From Pullichristensenella excrementipullorum (GTDB lineage Bacteria > Bacillota > Clostridia > Christensenellales > Aristaeellaceae): 20,241 nucleotides of DNA. The position numbers and the translations under genes were made by a program. How positions within the stretch are numbered: the stretch's first letter is position 1; each line of letters opens with the position of its first letter. The stretch is taken from positions 1 to 20,241 of the forward strand of contig DVOU01000034.1 of assembly GCA_018713365.1 (NCBI GenBank), given 5' to 3'. Of the stretch, positions 1 to 6,270 are shown piece by piece. The notes beneath the pieces were generated by a model. That model did not search any database and was not told the DNA's origin. It saw only the letters and a program-made list of their open reading frames with translations.

Positions 1-9
1 GGTGGGATT

Positions 10-71
10 GGGAGCCGGTGAGGTCGGGAGCCGGTGGAGATGGGGAGCCGGTGGGGGCGGGAAAGGGTGGG
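10..71 (+). repeat. G-rich triple repeat with G-quadruplex motif
   Basis: Three copies of the 11-mer gggagccggtg start at 10, 26 and 43 (spacing 16 and 17 bp). They run into a G-run array at 53-71 that has four runs of at least three G separated by loops of 1, 3 and 1 nt, a textbook G-quadruplex pattern on the plus strand. It lies just beyond the terminator of the sugar operon. No gene is evident in the first 128 bases. Function unknown. Confidence 0.6.
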
Positions 72-81
72 AATGTGGACG

Positions 82-111
82 AAAAAATGCGCCCGGCGAG
101 GGGCCGGGCGC
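82..111 (-). terminator. Intrinsic terminator of the sugar operon
   Basis: On the minus strand a perfect 9-bp GC-rich stem (89-97 with 103-111, 5-nt loop) is followed by A then six T (complement of 82-87). It lies 17 bases beyond the stop codon of the isomerase gene and would end the operon. Confidence 0.9.
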
Positions 112-128
112 GGGGGGTTGGGGAGTGG

Positions 129-809
129 TCAGAGGGCTTTGTCGTATTCGTTGCAGAGGGGGCAGACCATGGGTTCGTCGTCCTCGATGGTGGTGTAGCG
201 CAGGCATTCTTCGAGGAAGTAGTTGTCGGTGTTGTCGTCGTTGATGGAGGAGACTTCGCCGACCACCAGGTCGCTGCCGGGCTTGGGGCCGAAGATGTGC
301 GCGATGTAGGGCGTCAGCGAGATGCTGTTGCCCGGCTCCACCAGCACTTCTTCGCCGGCCTTGAAGGTGTGCAGCACGCCGTCCATGTAGACGTCCACAT
401 CCTCGTCGGTCATTTTGCCCGTGGCGGGGTCCACCTTCCACAGGTAGAGGCGCAGCGTGCCGCCGGCGCGGTTGATGATGTCCTCGGTCTTGGCCACGTG
501 GTAGTGGTTGGTGAGGCGCTGGCCGTCGCGCATGACGATATACTTTTCGCAGAAGGGCACGCCGACGTTTTTGTCCTCGATGCTGCCGTTGCGCACGGTG
601 TAGAGTACGGAGCCGATGTGGTCAAAGTCATTCAGGCCATAGTCGGTGATGTCCCAACCGAGCATCACTTTGCGCACGGTGTCGAGCTTGCCAGCGTTGG
701 CCTTCCACGTTTCCAGCGGCCAGTAGGCGTATTCGGGCAGATGGATATTGTTTTTTTGCAGATAGTCCTTGGCCCAGGCGATGGCCTGGTTGACAGCCGA
801 CCGTTTCAT
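129..809 (-). CDS. D-lyxose (lyxose/mannose) isomerase
   Basis: This 226-aa protein matches the D-lyxose ketol-isomerase family, a cupin-type, metal-dependent cytosolic enzyme. The family converts D-lyxose to D-xylulose and usually D-mannose to D-fructose. The key stretch is NHYHVAKTEDIINRAGG around residues 101-117. His102, His104, Glu109 and His171 (in the TPYIAHIFG context) sit where the family's four metal ligands are expected. Length is normal for the family. The ATG is preceded by AAAGGAGCG at good spacing. It is the last gene of the ABC sugar operon, 87 bp after the permease stop, and is followed by a terminator. Linkage to an RbsABC-type transporter suggests the imported sugar, or a product of it, is the substrate. 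The real substrate preference (lyxose, mannose or another) cannot be read from sequence. The family call is secure; the physiological role is inference. Confidence 0.9.
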   Translation of the reverse strand: MKRSAVNQAIAWAKDYLQKNNIHLPEYAYWPLETWKANAGKLDTVRKVMLGWDITDYGLNDFDHIGSVLYTVRNGSIEDKNVGVPFCEKYIVMRDGQRLTNHYHVAKTEDIINRAGGTLRLYLWKVDPATGKMTDEDVDVYMDGVLHTFKAGEEVLVEPGNSISLTPYIAHIFGPKPGSDLVVGEVSSINDDNTDNYFLEECLRYTTIEDDEPMVCPLCNEYDKAL

Positions 810-896
810 TGTTTGTACGCTCCTTTATGATATTGCCGCCATGCAAACGCGCCCCGCGCCGGGTCAGAGCGGGCGCGGAGCGTGGCAGGGCGAAGA

Positions 897-1871
897 TCAA
901 CCCTTGGCGCGCTTGCGGCTGCGCAGGAAGTCCATATACACAGCGCCGAGAATGACGACGCCCTTGATGATGAACTGCCAGTCGGAGTTGACGCCCATCA
1001 GGTTCAGACCGTTGTCGAGGATGCCGATGATCAGCGCGCCGATGAGCGTGCCGCCCAAACGGCCCGAGCCGCCGGACATCGAGGTGCCGCCCACGACGAC
1101 GGCGGCGATGGCGTCCATCTCCGCGGCGTTGCCGGAGGTGCAGGTGCCGGAGTACAGGCGGGAGGCGATGGTGATGCCGGCAAGGCCCGCCATCAGGCCG
1201 CTGAAGCTGTACACGGTGAACTTGACCTTTGCCGTGCTGATGCCGGAGAACTTGGCGGCGGTGTCGTTGCCGCCCACGGCGTAGATGTGACGGCCCATGC
1301 GCGTGCGGTTAAGGAAGATCACGGCGATGATGAACACCACGAACATGGTGACCACCTGCGTGGGCACGGGGCCGATATAGCCCGCGCCGAGGAACTTCCA
1401 GGCGTCGGTCATGCAGCGGATGGGCTTGCCGCCGGAGTAGACGTAGGCGATGCCCTTGGCGATGTTCATCGACGCCAGCGTGACGATGAACGGCGGTATC
1501 TGCGTCTTGGCGATGATGGCGCCGTTGAACAGGCCGAAGATCACGCCTGAGAGGATGCCGATGAGGATGCCGGCGATCTCCGGCAGGCCCCACCAGACCA
1601 CGGCCGCCGCGCCCAGCACGCCGGACATGGCGATGATGGAGCCGACCGACAGGTCGATGCCGCCGAGGATGATGACCATGGTCATGCCGCAGGCCAGCAG
1701 CAGGTTCGGCGCGCTCTGGCGCAGCACGTTAAAGATGTTGCGCTGGGTGAGGAAGGTCTCGTGCGTCTTCGGGTAGAAGTACAGGAAGATGATCATGACC
1801 GCCAGCGCGCAGAGGATGCCCAGATTGTCCTTAAAATACCGTTTGATGCCTTTTCCCAATCTCTCAGCCAT
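897..1871 (-). CDS. Sugar ABC transporter permease, RbsC-like
   Basis: A 324-aa polytopic membrane protein of the BPD_transp_2 group (RbsC/XylH/MglC). About eight to ten hydrophobic segments can be seen, the first at residues 17-34 after a short basic cytoplasmic N-terminus. The family signature GGIDLSVGS lies near residues 69-77, and a conserved glycine-rich stretch (VVVGGTSMSGGSGRLGGT) follows near the C-terminal third. It forms the channel through which the sugar passes, working with the ATPase encoded just upstream and the binding protein. Its ATG lies inside the end of the ATPase gene (8-nt overlap), a sign of translational coupling. Length is typical. The substrate cannot be told from the permease; ribose, xylose, lyxose and galactose carriers all look like this. 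Confidence 0.93.
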   Translation of the reverse strand: MAERLGKGIKRYFKDNLGILCALAVMIIFLYFYPKTHETFLTQRNIFNVLRQSAPNLLLACGMTMVIILGGIDLSVGSIIAMSGVLGAAAVVWWGLPEIAGILIGILSGVIFGLFNGAIIAKTQIPPFIVTLASMNIAKGIAYVYSGGKPIRCMTDAWKFLGAGYIGPVPTQVVTMFVVFIIAVIFLNRTRMGRHIYAVGGNDTAAKFSGISTAKVKFTVYSFSGLMAGLAGITIASRLYSGTCTSGNAAEMDAIAAVVVGGTSMSGGSGRLGGTLIGALIIGILDNGLNLMGVNSDWQFIIKGVVILGAVYMDFLRSRKRAKG

Positions 1872-3384
1872 TGTCGTGTCCCTCCGTTGCTTCTAAGGTA
1901 GCCAGTTTCATGATGGCTTCCTGGCTGACCTCCTGATAGGGGATGCAGCCCGTCACCCGGCCCTCGTACATCACGTATACGCGGTCGGCCATGTTGATGA
2001 TCTCCGGCAGTTCCGAGGAGATCATGATGATGGAGACGCCCTGCTTGGTCAGTTCGTTCATGATCTCGTAAATCTCGGCCTTGGCGCCGACGTCCACGCC
2101 GCGGGTCGGCTCGTCGAGGATGAGGATCTTCGGATCCGTGGCCAGCCAGCGGCCGATCATCACCTTCTGCTGGTTGCCGCCGGAGAGGTTGGCCACGCGC
2201 TGCTCCTGCGAGGGGGTCTTGGTGCGCATCTTGTCGATGAACTCCTGCGTGATCTGCTCTTCGAGCCTGCTGTTGACCATCAGGCTGTTGATGAACTTTT
2301 CCAGCACCTCGATGGTGGAGTTGAACTTGACGCTCTGCACGTGATAGAGGCCCTCGAGTTTGCGGTTTTCCGGCACCATGGCGATGCCCAGCTTCATGGC
2401 GTCCACGGCCGTGCGGATGTGAGCCTTCTGGCCGTTTATGTACACATCGCCGCTGGAACCGGGCGTGAGGCCGAAGATACACTGCATCGTTTCGCTGCGG
2501 CCGGCGCCGACCAGTCCGGCAAAGCCGACGATCTCACCCTTGCGCACTTCAAAGGACACGTTTTTGACGCGCGAGCGCTTTTTCTTGCCGTCGCTGAGGT
2601 TTTCGCACTTTAGCACGACTTCGGTATTTTCCACGTGGTCGCGCGTATAGTACTGGTCCAGCTCGCGGCCGACCATCATGGCGATCAGCTCGTCGCGCGG
2701 GGTGTCCTTGACCACGCGGGTGCCGACGTAGCAGCCGTCGCGCAAAACCGACACGCGGTCGCAGACCTCGTCCAGCTCGCTCATCTTGTGGGAGATGTAG
2801 ATGATGCCCACGCCCTGCGACGCCAGATTGTGCATGATCTCGAACAGAGCCTTGACCTCGCGGTCGGAGATGGAGGAGGTCGGCTCGTCCATGACCAGTA
2901 TGCGGCAGTTGAAGGAGATGGCCTTGACGATCTCCACCATCTGCTGCTGGGCGATGCTCAGATCGGCGATCAGGGAATCGGCGTCGATGCCCAGATCGAA
3001 GCGGTCGAGCATTTTCTGGGCGTCGGCGCTCATTTTGGACTTGTTGACGCCGAAGGCGCCCATGGGCTCGCGGCCCAGGAAGATGTTTTCCGCCACCGTC
3101 ATGTACGGCACCAGCACCAGTTCCTGATGGATGATGGAGATGCCGTTGGCGCGCGCGGAATTGACGCCCGTGATGGCGACCTGCTTACCGTCGATGAAGA
3201 TCTGGCCTTCTTCGGCGATATAGATGCCGCCAAGCACCTTGATCAGCGTCGATTTGCCCGCGCCGTTTTCGCCCAGCAGGGCGTGGATCTCGCCGGCTTT
3301 GAGCTGAAAGTCCACGTTTTGCAGGGCTTTGACGCCGGGGAACGACTTGCAGATGTTTTTCATTTCGAGCAAATACTCGCTCAC
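1864..3384 (-). CDS. Sugar ABC transporter ATPase, RbsA/MglA-like
   Basis: A 506-aa protein with two ABC domains in tandem, the usual design of carbohydrate-uptake class 2 ATPases. Domain 1 has a full Walker A (GENGAGKST, residues 38-46), a divergent signature (LSIAQQQ) and Walker B (ILVMDEPTSS). Domain 2 has the degenerate Walker A GLVGAGRSE seen throughout this family, an intact signature (LSGGNQQKV) and Walker B (ILILDEPTRGVDVG). One normal and one altered site is a family trait, not decay. The start is a GTG; the upstream SD-like sequence (GGTGG) is weak and an in-frame ATG exists at codon 8, so the N-terminus could be slightly shorter. It energises sugar import from the cytoplasmic face and overlaps the permease gene by 8 nt. 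A terminator-like hairpin separates it from the binding-protein gene. Confidence 0.93.
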   Translation of the reverse strand: MSEYLLEMKNICKSFPGVKALQNVDFQLKAGEIHALLGENGAGKSTLIKVLGGIYIAEEGQIFIDGKQVAITGVNSARANGISIIHQELVLVPYMTVAENIFLGREPMGAFGVNKSKMSADAQKMLDRFDLGIDADSLIADLSIAQQQMVEIVKAISFNCRILVMDEPTSSISDREVKALFEIMHNLASQGVGIIYISHKMSELDEVCDRVSVLRDGCYVGTRVVKDTPRDELIAMMVGRELDQYYTRDHVENTEVVLKCENLSDGKKKRSRVKNVSFEVRKGEIVGFAGLVGAGRSETMQCIFGLTPGSSGDVYINGQKAHIRTAVDAMKLGIAMVPENRKLEGLYHVQSVKFNSTIEVLEKFINSLMVNSRLEEQITQEFIDKMRTKTPSQEQRVANLSGGNQQKVMIGRWLATDPKILILDEPTRGVDVGAKAEIYEIMNELTKQGVSIIMISSELPEIINMADRVYVMYEGRVTGCIPYQEVSQEAIMKLATLEATEGHDNG

Positions 3385-3459
3385 CGCGTTTCACCACCGT
3401 TTCTTCTTCATGAGCGCGCGCCGCGCGCGGGCGACGCGCCCGGGGGAACAAATTTTATC

Positions 3460-3497
3460 GTCCGGCAAGAGCAGGCGGACCAGACGTTTTGCCGGAC
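3460..3497 (-). other. Hairpin in the leader of the ATPase gene
   Basis: An 8-bp perfect inverted repeat (3460-3467 with 3490-3497) encloses a 22-nt loop in the 238-bp gap between binding protein and ATPase genes. It is not followed by a T-run on the minus strand, so it is more likely an mRNA processing or stabilising structure than a terminator. Nothing else coding is seen in this gap. Confidence 0.5.
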
Positions 3498-3540
3498 GGC
3501 AAAATTCCTTCGCTGCCAGGGGAACGACTGTTTGATTTTG

Positions 3541-3570
3541 AAAAGGGCTTTGCCCTGACGAACAAAGCCC
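3541..3570 (-). terminator. Intra-operon terminator/attenuator
   Basis: On the minus strand an 8-bp stem (GGGCTTTG with CAAAGCCC, 3545-3552 and 3563-3570, 10-nt loop) is followed by TTTT. It lies about 50 bases after the binding-protein stop codon. Partial termination here would let the binding protein be made in excess over ATPase and permease, a common arrangement in ABC operons (inference). Confidence 0.75.
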
Positions 3571-3622
3571 CTTTCCTTATTGCCTGTTTACGGCTGTATG
3601 CGGGTCAGAGCCGTGTTTCGGC

Positions 3623-4543
3623 TTACTGCCAGCCGTCCGTGCCGTACTCGGCAACGTTGTCCGCGTTGATCATGAAGGTATCGATGGGATAGCGATCCTC
3701 GACCTCTTCGCCGGCCTTCCACTGATAGTAGACCTCGGCGATGGTCTTGCCGATGTTGATCGGGGACTGCGCGCCGGTGCCGGTGATGCCGCCTTCCGCG
3801 ACCAGGGCCTTGACGTCGGGGGAGCCGTCCACGCCGTAGATGAGGGCGTCGGAGCCGGCCGCCTCAGCCGCCGCGTAAGCGCCCAGAGCCGTCGGGTCGT
3901 TGCCGCCGAAGATGGCGATGGCGTCGGGGTTGGCGGTCAGGGCGTCGGTGCCGTTGAGGTTGCCCTGCTCCTGGTTGCCCATCGAGTCGATCTGGGCGAC
4001 CACGTTGAACTTACCGGGGGCAAGCTCTTCCAGAGCCGCGAGGAAGCCGTCGGTGCGGTCCACGACGGACTGCATCGTCGGGGAATCCAGCACGATGATG
4101 TCGCCGCCGTCCGGGCACTTCTCGACCAGGTCCACGCCGCAGACGTAGCCGGCGTTGTAGTTATCAGAGCCAGCGTAGCTGACGAGATAGCTCATGTCGG
4201 CAACCTCGGTATCGAAGCCGAAGATCGGGATGCCGGCGTCCTTGAGCAGGTCCAGACCGGCGATGACGCCGTCACGATCGACGGGGTTGAGGAAGATGGC
4301 CACGATGCCGCGGGAAATCAGGTCCTCGATCTGGGAGATCTGGTTCTCGTTGCTGTTCTGCGGGTCAAGGGAGATCAGCTCGTCGCCATTGGCTTCGACG
4401 ACTTCGCGGATGGCGCCCTCAAGCGTCACAAAGAAGGGGTTGGTGCCGTCCATGCAGGTGTAGCCGATGAGGTCGCCTTCCGCCATCGCGGTGCAGCTCA
4501 GCAGCATTCCCAGCGCCAGAACCAAGACAAGTACCTTTTTCAT
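3623..4543 (-). CDS. Sugar-binding protein, RbsB-like
   Basis: A 306-aa exported substrate-binding protein of the periplasmic-binding-protein type I fold (Peripla_BP_4, RbsB group). Residues 1-21 form a signal peptide (MKK then a hydrophobic core). LLSC at 14-17 is a near-lipobox, so it may be lipid-anchored through Cys17; AMA at 19-21 would also suit signal peptidase I. The mature part has the family's TNPFF motif near residue 35, an FLNPVD region, and FGGNDPTALGA in the second half. It captures the sugar outside the membrane and delivers it to the permease. The ATG has an ideal SD (AAGGAGG) and a consensus promoter about 100 bases upstream; it is the first gene of the operon. The sugar bound is unknown; lyxose isomerase in the operon makes a pentose or mannose-like ligand plausible. 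Confidence 0.9.
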   Translation of the reverse strand: MKKVLVLVLALGMLLSCTAMAEGDLIGYTCMDGTNPFFVTLEGAIREVVEANGDELISLDPQNSNENQISQIEDLISRGIVAIFLNPVDRDGVIAGLDLLKDAGIPIFGFDTEVADMSYLVSYAGSDNYNAGYVCGVDLVEKCPDGGDIIVLDSPTMQSVVDRTDGFLAALEELAPGKFNVVAQIDSMGNQEQGNLNGTDALTANPDAIAIFGGNDPTALGAYAAAEAAGSDALIYGVDGSPDVKALVAEGGITGTGAQSPINIGKTIAEVYYQWKAGEEVEDRYPIDTFMINADNVAEYGTDGWQ

Positions 4544-4564
4544 AGTGTAACCTCCTTATTTTTA

Positions 4565-4580
4565 GCGGATGGACATCCGC
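4565..4580 (-). promoter_or_regulatory. Inverted repeat in the operon leader
   Basis: A perfect 7-bp inverted repeat with a 2-nt centre (GCGGATG-GA-CATCCGC) lies 22 bases before the binding-protein ATG and just upstream of its ribosome binding site. It could be an operator for a sugar-responsive regulator or an mRNA hairpin affecting translation. It is too far from the promoter (about 60 bases downstream of the start site) for simple blocking of RNA polymerase binding. Confidence 0.45.
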
Positions 4581-4648
4581 CTGGGAACAGATACAGAGGT
4601 GTCGACGGTAAATATTTATACACTTCTTCGTGCGTTTCGCGTGCTTAT

Positions 4649-4677
4649 ATTATAAAGAATGCAGAGGATTTTGTCAA
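4649..4677 (-). promoter_or_regulatory. Consensus promoter of the sugar operon
   Basis: On the minus strand TTGACA (4677-4672), a 17-bp spacer and TATAAT (4654-4649) form a perfect sigma-70/sigma-A consensus. Transcription would start near 4642 and leave a leader of about 100 nt. Such a strong core promoter normally needs repression, but no regulator gene is visible nearby. Confidence 0.9.
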
Positions 4678-4702
4678 TCGTTTTTTTTACATGCGTGGAA
4701 AG

Positions 4703-4728
4703 AAAAATGCGCGCTTTTTGGGTCGCGC
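4703..4728 (-). terminator. Terminator of the repressor gene
   Basis: On the minus strand a 5-bp GCGCG/CGCGC stem (4724-4728 with 4709-4713) is followed by ATTTTT (complement of 4703-4708) a few bases beyond the repressor stop codon. The stem is short but GC only. Confidence 0.6.
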
Positions 4729-4731
4729 GGG

Positions 4732-5343
4732 TCAGAGCGTGCGGCGGAAATAGCCCACCGCCAGCCCGAGGATGCGCACGCTGTCGCTGTTTTCCGCGGT
4801 GAAGAGCATCGGCGCGAAGGCGGGGTTGATGGGCATCAGCTGCACGCCGATGGGCAGGTGATAGACGCGCTTGAGCGTGGCAAGGCCGTCCACCGCCACC
4901 GCCGCCACCTGCCCGTCGAGTACGTCGTCCTGCCGGCGGATGTAGACCACGTCGCCGTCCTTGTAGAGCGGCTCCATGCTCTTGCCCTTTACTTCGAGGG
5001 CAAAGTCCGCCCGCACGCTGCCGCCCACGTCCACATACGTTTCATATTCTTCCTCGCAAAAGATCGGCTCGCCCGCGGCGATGGCCCCCAGCAGCGGTAT
5101 GCGCCGCGTGCGCACGGGGCGCAGGTTTTCGGGCATGGGCGCTTCTTCGCGTTCCACCAGCGCCGAAAGCGGCACGTTCAGCAGTTTCGCCAGTTGCGTA
5201 AGCGTTTCCAGATTCGGCTCGCGCTCGTCCTTTTCCCACATGGCCACGGCCGAGCGGGACACGCCCAGCGCCTCGGCCACGGCCTGCTGCGTCAGCGCCC
5301 GCCCCGAGCGCAGGATGCGTATGCGATCGCCCAATGTGTTCAT
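4732..5343 (-). CDS. Prophage repressor, XRE HTH plus S24 peptidase
   Basis: A 203-aa CI/LexA-type repressor. The N-terminal helix-turn-helix (ALTQQAVAEALGVSRSAVAMWEKDEREPN, about residues 16-44) binds operators. The C-terminal part is an S24 self-cleavage domain: an Ala-Gly cleavage site in GAIAAGEP (about 90/91), catalytic Ser122 in KGKSMEP and Lys158 in LATLKRVY. All elements needed for RecA-stimulated autocleavage are present, so induction by DNA damage is expected. Two ATGs lie close together (5349 and 5343). The SD GGGGAGG is only one base from the first and about seven from the second, so the second is chosen. It is divergent from the cro-like gene across an operator array, one copy of which sits between its own -35 and -10. 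It ends directly against the host sugar operon with no integrase gene between. Confidence 0.92.
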   Translation of the reverse strand: MNTLGDRIRILRSGRALTQQAVAEALGVSRSAVAMWEKDEREPNLETLTQLAKLLNVPLSALVEREEAPMPENLRPVRTRRIPLLGAIAAGEPIFCEEEYETYVDVGGSVRADFALEVKGKSMEPLYKDGDVVYIRRQDDVLDGQVAAVAVDGLATLKRVYHLPIGVQLMPINPAFAPMLFTAENSDSVRILGLAVGYFRRTL

Positions 5344-5363
5344 GAACATACCTCCCCGCAGTC

Positions 5364-5392
5364 AGTATATCACGAAACGTGAACAAAATCAA
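5364..5392 (-). promoter_or_regulatory. Leftward repressor promoter (PRM-like)
   Basis: On the minus strand TTGATT (5392-5387), a 17-bp spacer and TATACT (5369-5364). Operator copy 1 (5370-5382) fills the spacer next to the -10, which predicts that repressor binding there shuts off its own synthesis. Confidence 0.8.
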
Positions 5393-5460
5393 GCAAAATG
5401 TCACGAAACGTGTTGACAAAGGCGCCGAACAAGTGTATAGTGATAGTCACAAAACGTGAC
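5370..5460. promoter_or_regulatory. Operator array of the lysogenic switch
   Basis: Three near-identical palindromes with core CACGAAACGTG lie between the divergent repressor and cro genes: 5370-5382, 5400-5413 and 5446-5460. The third is CACAAAACGTG flanked by GT and AC. Copy 1 lies in the repressor promoter spacer, copy 2 abuts and overlaps the rightward -35, and copy 3 covers the expected rightward start site just after the -10. Layout and symmetry fit binding by the repressor and Cro dimers. Confidence 0.85.
5413..5441 (+). promoter_or_regulatory. Rightward lytic promoter (PR-like)
   Basis: TTGACA (5413-5418), a 17-bp spacer and TATAGT (5436-5441) give a strong promoter. It starts transcription about 32 bases before the cro-like ATG. 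It is flanked by operators 2 and 3. Confidence 0.88.
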
Positions 5461-5480
5461 AAACCAAGGAGGTCGAAACG

Positions 5481-5717
5481 ATGGACGCGCACAGGATCGG
5501 CAAGCGGCTCGTCGCCCTGCGCGGGGCGCGGCGGCGCGAGGAGGTGGCAAAGGCGGTGGGCGTGAGCTTTTCCGCCCTCTGCATGTACGAGACGGGCAAG
5601 CGCATCGCCCGCGACGCGGTGAAGGTGCGGCTTGCGGACTACTACGGCGTGCCGGTGGAGGATATTTTTTTCGCCGGCATGTCACGAAACGAGACGAACG
5701 GAGGAAGACAGGCATGA
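5481..5717 (+). CDS. Cro-like XRE family regulator
   Basis: A 78-aa protein consisting almost only of an XRE helix-turn-helix (about residues 5-62: IGKRLVALR, EEVAKAVGVSFSALCMYETGKR, VRLADYYGVPVEDIF). This is the size and position of a phage Cro, the early repressor that opposes the S24 repressor. The ATG follows AAGGAGG at eight bases and lies right after operator 3. The stop codon overlaps the next ATG (ATGA), so the regulator gene downstream is co-translated. Its 3' end carries an operator-like sequence (5681-5695). It could also be an activator of lytic genes; the sequence does not decide. Confidence 0.85.
   Translation: MDAHRIGKRLVALRGARRREEVAKAVGVSFSALCMYETGKRIARDAVKVRLADYYGVPVEDIFFAGMSRNETNGGRQA
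5681..5695. promoter_or_regulatory. Possible fourth operator within cro
   Basis: GTCACGAAACGAGAC matches the operator palindrome of the switch region at all but one core position (CGAG instead of CGTG) and keeps the GTC/GAC flanks. It lies in the last codons of the cro-like gene, about 20 bases before the DUF1492 ATG. It may be a roadblock or auxiliary operator, or chance. Confidence 0.4.
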
Positions 5718-6139
5718 CGGCAAAAGAGGTATTGGGGCAGCTGGCGCGCAGGGACGCGCGCATCGAGGGCATGCGCGAGCGCCTCGCGCGCTATCAGGAA
5801 CTGGCGCAGGGGAGCCGTTCGCGCTTGCGCTCCGTGCCCGGCGGCGGGCAGCGGAGAAATTCGTCGGTGGAGGAATACGTTTCCAAAATCGTCGATCTCA
5901 CCCGCGAGGTGGACGCGCAGATCGACGATTACGTGGACCTCACCCGCGCCATCGAGGCGGCCATCGACGCGCTGGAGGACGAGCGCATGCGCGACCTGTT
6001 GCGCTGGCGCTACCTGTCGAACTGGAACTGGGAGCGCATCAGCCGAGCCATGGGCTATGAGCAGCGGCAGGTCTACCGCCTGCACGCGCTGGCCCTTTCC
6101 GCCTTTGCCCGCGCCTGGGGCGCGGACGAGAGCGCCTGA
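5714..6139 (+). CDS. DUF1492/ArpU-like phage transcription regulator
   Basis: A 141-aa protein with a charged helical N-terminal half and a C-terminal sigma-70 region-4-like helix-turn-helix (about residues 88-133). The characteristic core is RMRDLLRWRYLSNWNWERISRAMGYEQRQVYRLHALAL, as in the DUF1492/ArpU/RinA-like late regulators of Firmicutes phages. Such proteins sit just before the terminase genes and are thought to switch on the late operon. The ATG overlaps the cro stop (ATGA) and has a GGAGG SD. Immediately after its stop come four helically phased repeats and an extended -10 promoter, the natural target of this protein (inference). Everything a lytic switch needs is thus within 1.5 kb. 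The exact family label is by eye. Confidence 0.82.
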   Translation: MTAKEVLGQLARRDARIEGMRERLARYQELAQGSRSRLRSVPGGGQRRNSSVEEYVSKIVDLTREVDAQIDDYVDLTRAIEAAIDALEDERMRDLLRWRYLSNWNWERISRAMGYEQRQVYRLHALALSAFARAWGADESA

Positions 6140-6143
6140 GCGC

Positions 6144-6180
6144 ATGTCAGCAAATGGCAAAAGGATGGCAGACCATGTCA
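6144..6180 (+). promoter_or_regulatory. Four phased ATGKCA repeats (activator sites?)
   Basis: ATGTCA, ATGGCA, ATGGCA and ATGTCA begin at 6144, 6154, 6165 and 6175. The spacings of 10, 11 and 10 bp match one DNA turn, so all copies face the same side of the helix. The last copy covers the place where a -35 box would be for the promoter at 6191-6199, which has no recognisable -35. This is the layout of an activator-dependent promoter. Confidence 0.7.
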
Positions 6181-6190
6181 GACGCGAACG

Positions 6191-6199
6191 TGTTATAAT
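6191..6199 (+). promoter_or_regulatory. Late promoter, extended -10
   Basis: TGTTATAAT is a perfect extended -10 element (TGn plus TATAAT). No -35 match is seen at 16-18 bp upstream, where the ATGKCA repeats lie instead. Transcription would start near 6206 and enter the terminase-head-tail operon. Confidence 0.78.
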
Positions 6200-6222
6200 G
6201 CAAACATCGAAGTTTGCGCGAG

Positions 6223-6250
6223 GCCGCCGGGGAAGATACCGGCGGCTTTT
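6223..6250 (+). terminator. Leader terminator before terminase genes
   Basis: A perfect 8-bp stem (GCCGCCGG with CCGGCGGC, 8-nt loop) is followed by TTTT, between the late promoter and the small terminase ATG. It would stop late transcripts after about 45 nt unless bypassed, so it is a candidate attenuator or antitermination target. Confidence 0.75.
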
Positions 6251-6270
6251 GCGTGGAAGGGAGGAAACTT

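Noticed and set aside
2635..3558. 307-codon plus-strand ORF opposite the ATPase gene
   Set aside because: Mirror of the ABC ATPase coding sequence, Val/Asp/His-rich, without SD or family features.
4544..4731. Prophage attachment site between the sugar operon and the repressor gene
   Set aside because: No tRNA gene, integrase gene or recognisable core is present, and the right-hand boundary lies outside the window, so no direct repeat can be tested.
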